From Dyadobacter endophyticus (GTDB lineage Bacteria > Bacteroidota > Bacteroidia > Cytophagales > Spirosomataceae): a stretch of DNA of 64,000 bases. The notes under the pieces were generated by a model. The model did not search any database. It was not told the DNA's origin and saw nothing but the letters and a program-made list of their open reading frames with translations. How positions within the stretch are numbered: the stretch's first letter is position 1; each line of letters starts with the position of its first letter. Below, piece by piece: positions 63,463-64,000 of the stretch. The position numbers were made by a program, and so were the translations under genes. The DNA lies in NCBI RefSeq assembly GCF_014641595.1, contig NZ_BMIA01000001.1:1178001-1242000 (forward strand). The letters run 5' to 3'.

Positions 63463-64000
63463 CTACTTTTTACGGATAACCGGAAACTGTGAAATCCGGA
63501 GATTGGTGCAGCCATATGGGATCAGCACGATGTCTTCCTCCTTGTCCTCGGTTTCGAGCTGGTAGGTGACGCTGTACGGAATCGGGCCAGCCATTTCGTT
63601 GTACAATCCCCACGACGGAATGCGGCGTGCTTTGGTCCTGATCTGCAACGGGGCATTCTCGGGATTCCACGGATAATTTGAAACCGGTTTCGCTGCTTCC
63701 CATTTGTATTGCTCTTCCAGCTTGTTGCCCGGTGTTAGTATTAATCCATAATTCCATGGCGTAGTTGGACGCACTTCGGTGTAGGACGAGCCGTAATCGA
63801 TAGGATCCTTATCGTTTTTCACCAGTTTGGAGGTTTCTCCTACTTTCAATGCATAGGTTAGCGGCCCGCGCTCGACGGAAATCGAGTTTTCAACCCAGGT
63901 ATTTTTGAAAATATGCATGGGCAAAGTCAGTTCCACCACATCGCCTTTTTCCCACTCGCGGGTCAGTTTCACGACCTGGTTGCCGTCCGGTTCGAGCCAG
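63463..64000 (-). CDS. GH127-like glycoside hydrolase, C-terminal part (partial)
   Basis: About 179 codons from the right edge of the window to a stop at 63463. The visible part is the C-terminal beta-sandwich: LTREWEKGDVVELTLPM, VERGPLTYALKVGE and, near the end, ETEDKEEDIVLIPYGCTNLR. ERGPL-YALK is shared with the GH127 gene downstream (QRGPIVYCVEG), which supports a GH127 or DUF1680-type enzyme. The catalytic domain lies beyond the window. Same strand and 27 bp before the next gene's ATG. Confidence 0.75.
   Translation of the reverse strand, partial: WLEPDGNQVVKLTREWEKGDVVELTLPMHIFKNTWVENSISVERGPLTYALKVGETSKLVKNDKDPIDYGSSYTEVRPTTPWNYGLILTPGNKLEEQYKWEAAKPVSNYPWNPENAPLQIRTKARRIPSWGLYNEMAGPIPYSVTYQLETEDKEEDIVLIPYGCTNLRISQFPVIRKK

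Overview
This window comes from a member of the Bacteroidota, most likely a Cytophagales bacterium of the Dyadobacter/Spirosoma kind. I infer this from two SusC/SusD outer-membrane uptake pairs, a secreted subtilisin ending in a type IX secretion (T9SS) sorting domain, several good matches to the Bacteroidota promoter TTTG-N19/21-TAnnTTTG, the general lack of Shine-Dalgarno sites, and family content (RhuM, DUF2306, GH127, GH28). No rRNA, tRNA, CRISPR array or transposase was seen. Both ends cut genes: a TonB-like protein on the left and a GH127-type protein on the right.

Layout. 1-5.4 kb: edge TonB-like protein, RhuM, a Crp/Fnr regulator with a DUF2306 membrane protein, a GNAT, a 49-residue membrane protein, and a divergent SDR/HxlR pair. 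5.4-10.1 kb: two-component pair (propeller histidine kinase plus LuxR-type response regulator) and an AraC regulator. 10.1-12.7 kb: an unknown protein and a GH28 pectinase. 12.9-24.6 kb: two SusCD loci around an NAD(P)-binding protein. 24.9-33.4 kb: erythromycin-esterase-like hydrolase, a 1777-residue T9SS subtilisin and a beta-lactamase-fold hydrolase. 33.4-42.5 kb: a compact seven-gene operon. 42.5-53.3 kb: KatG, Crp/SDR module, further SDR, sterol-desaturase-family protein with a Cys-rich leader peptide, rhodanese, glycosyltransferase and small secreted proteins. 53.4-56.8 kb: a split VioB/RebD-like pair with a SnoaL-like protein. 57-64 kb: FtsX-type permease, another Crp/SDR module, a GNAT remnant and two GH127-type enzymes in an operon.

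Most interesting region: 33464-42485, where six of the seven genes touch or overlap their neighbour. They encode an HMG-CoA reductase with all catalytic residues, a UbiA-family prenyltransferase, a rifampin-phosphotransferase-like PEP-utilising enzyme, a BtaA-like (DUF3419) aminocarboxypropyl transferase, a CTP-dependent polyprenol/phytol kinase-like membrane protein, a GNAT-fold protein and an acyl-CoA/AMP ligase. I know of no described pathway with this set. It reads as a biosynthetic operon for an unusual isoprenoid or aminoacyl lipid. This is inference from gene content.

Other signals that gene calls do not explain: three separate Crp/Fnr genes are each followed on the same strand by a likely target gene, with a perfect inverted repeat in the spacer every time; a 31-codon leader ORF ending in four Cys codons lies behind a consensus promoter; and VioB-like function is divided over two adjacent genes without the rest of the violacein pathway.
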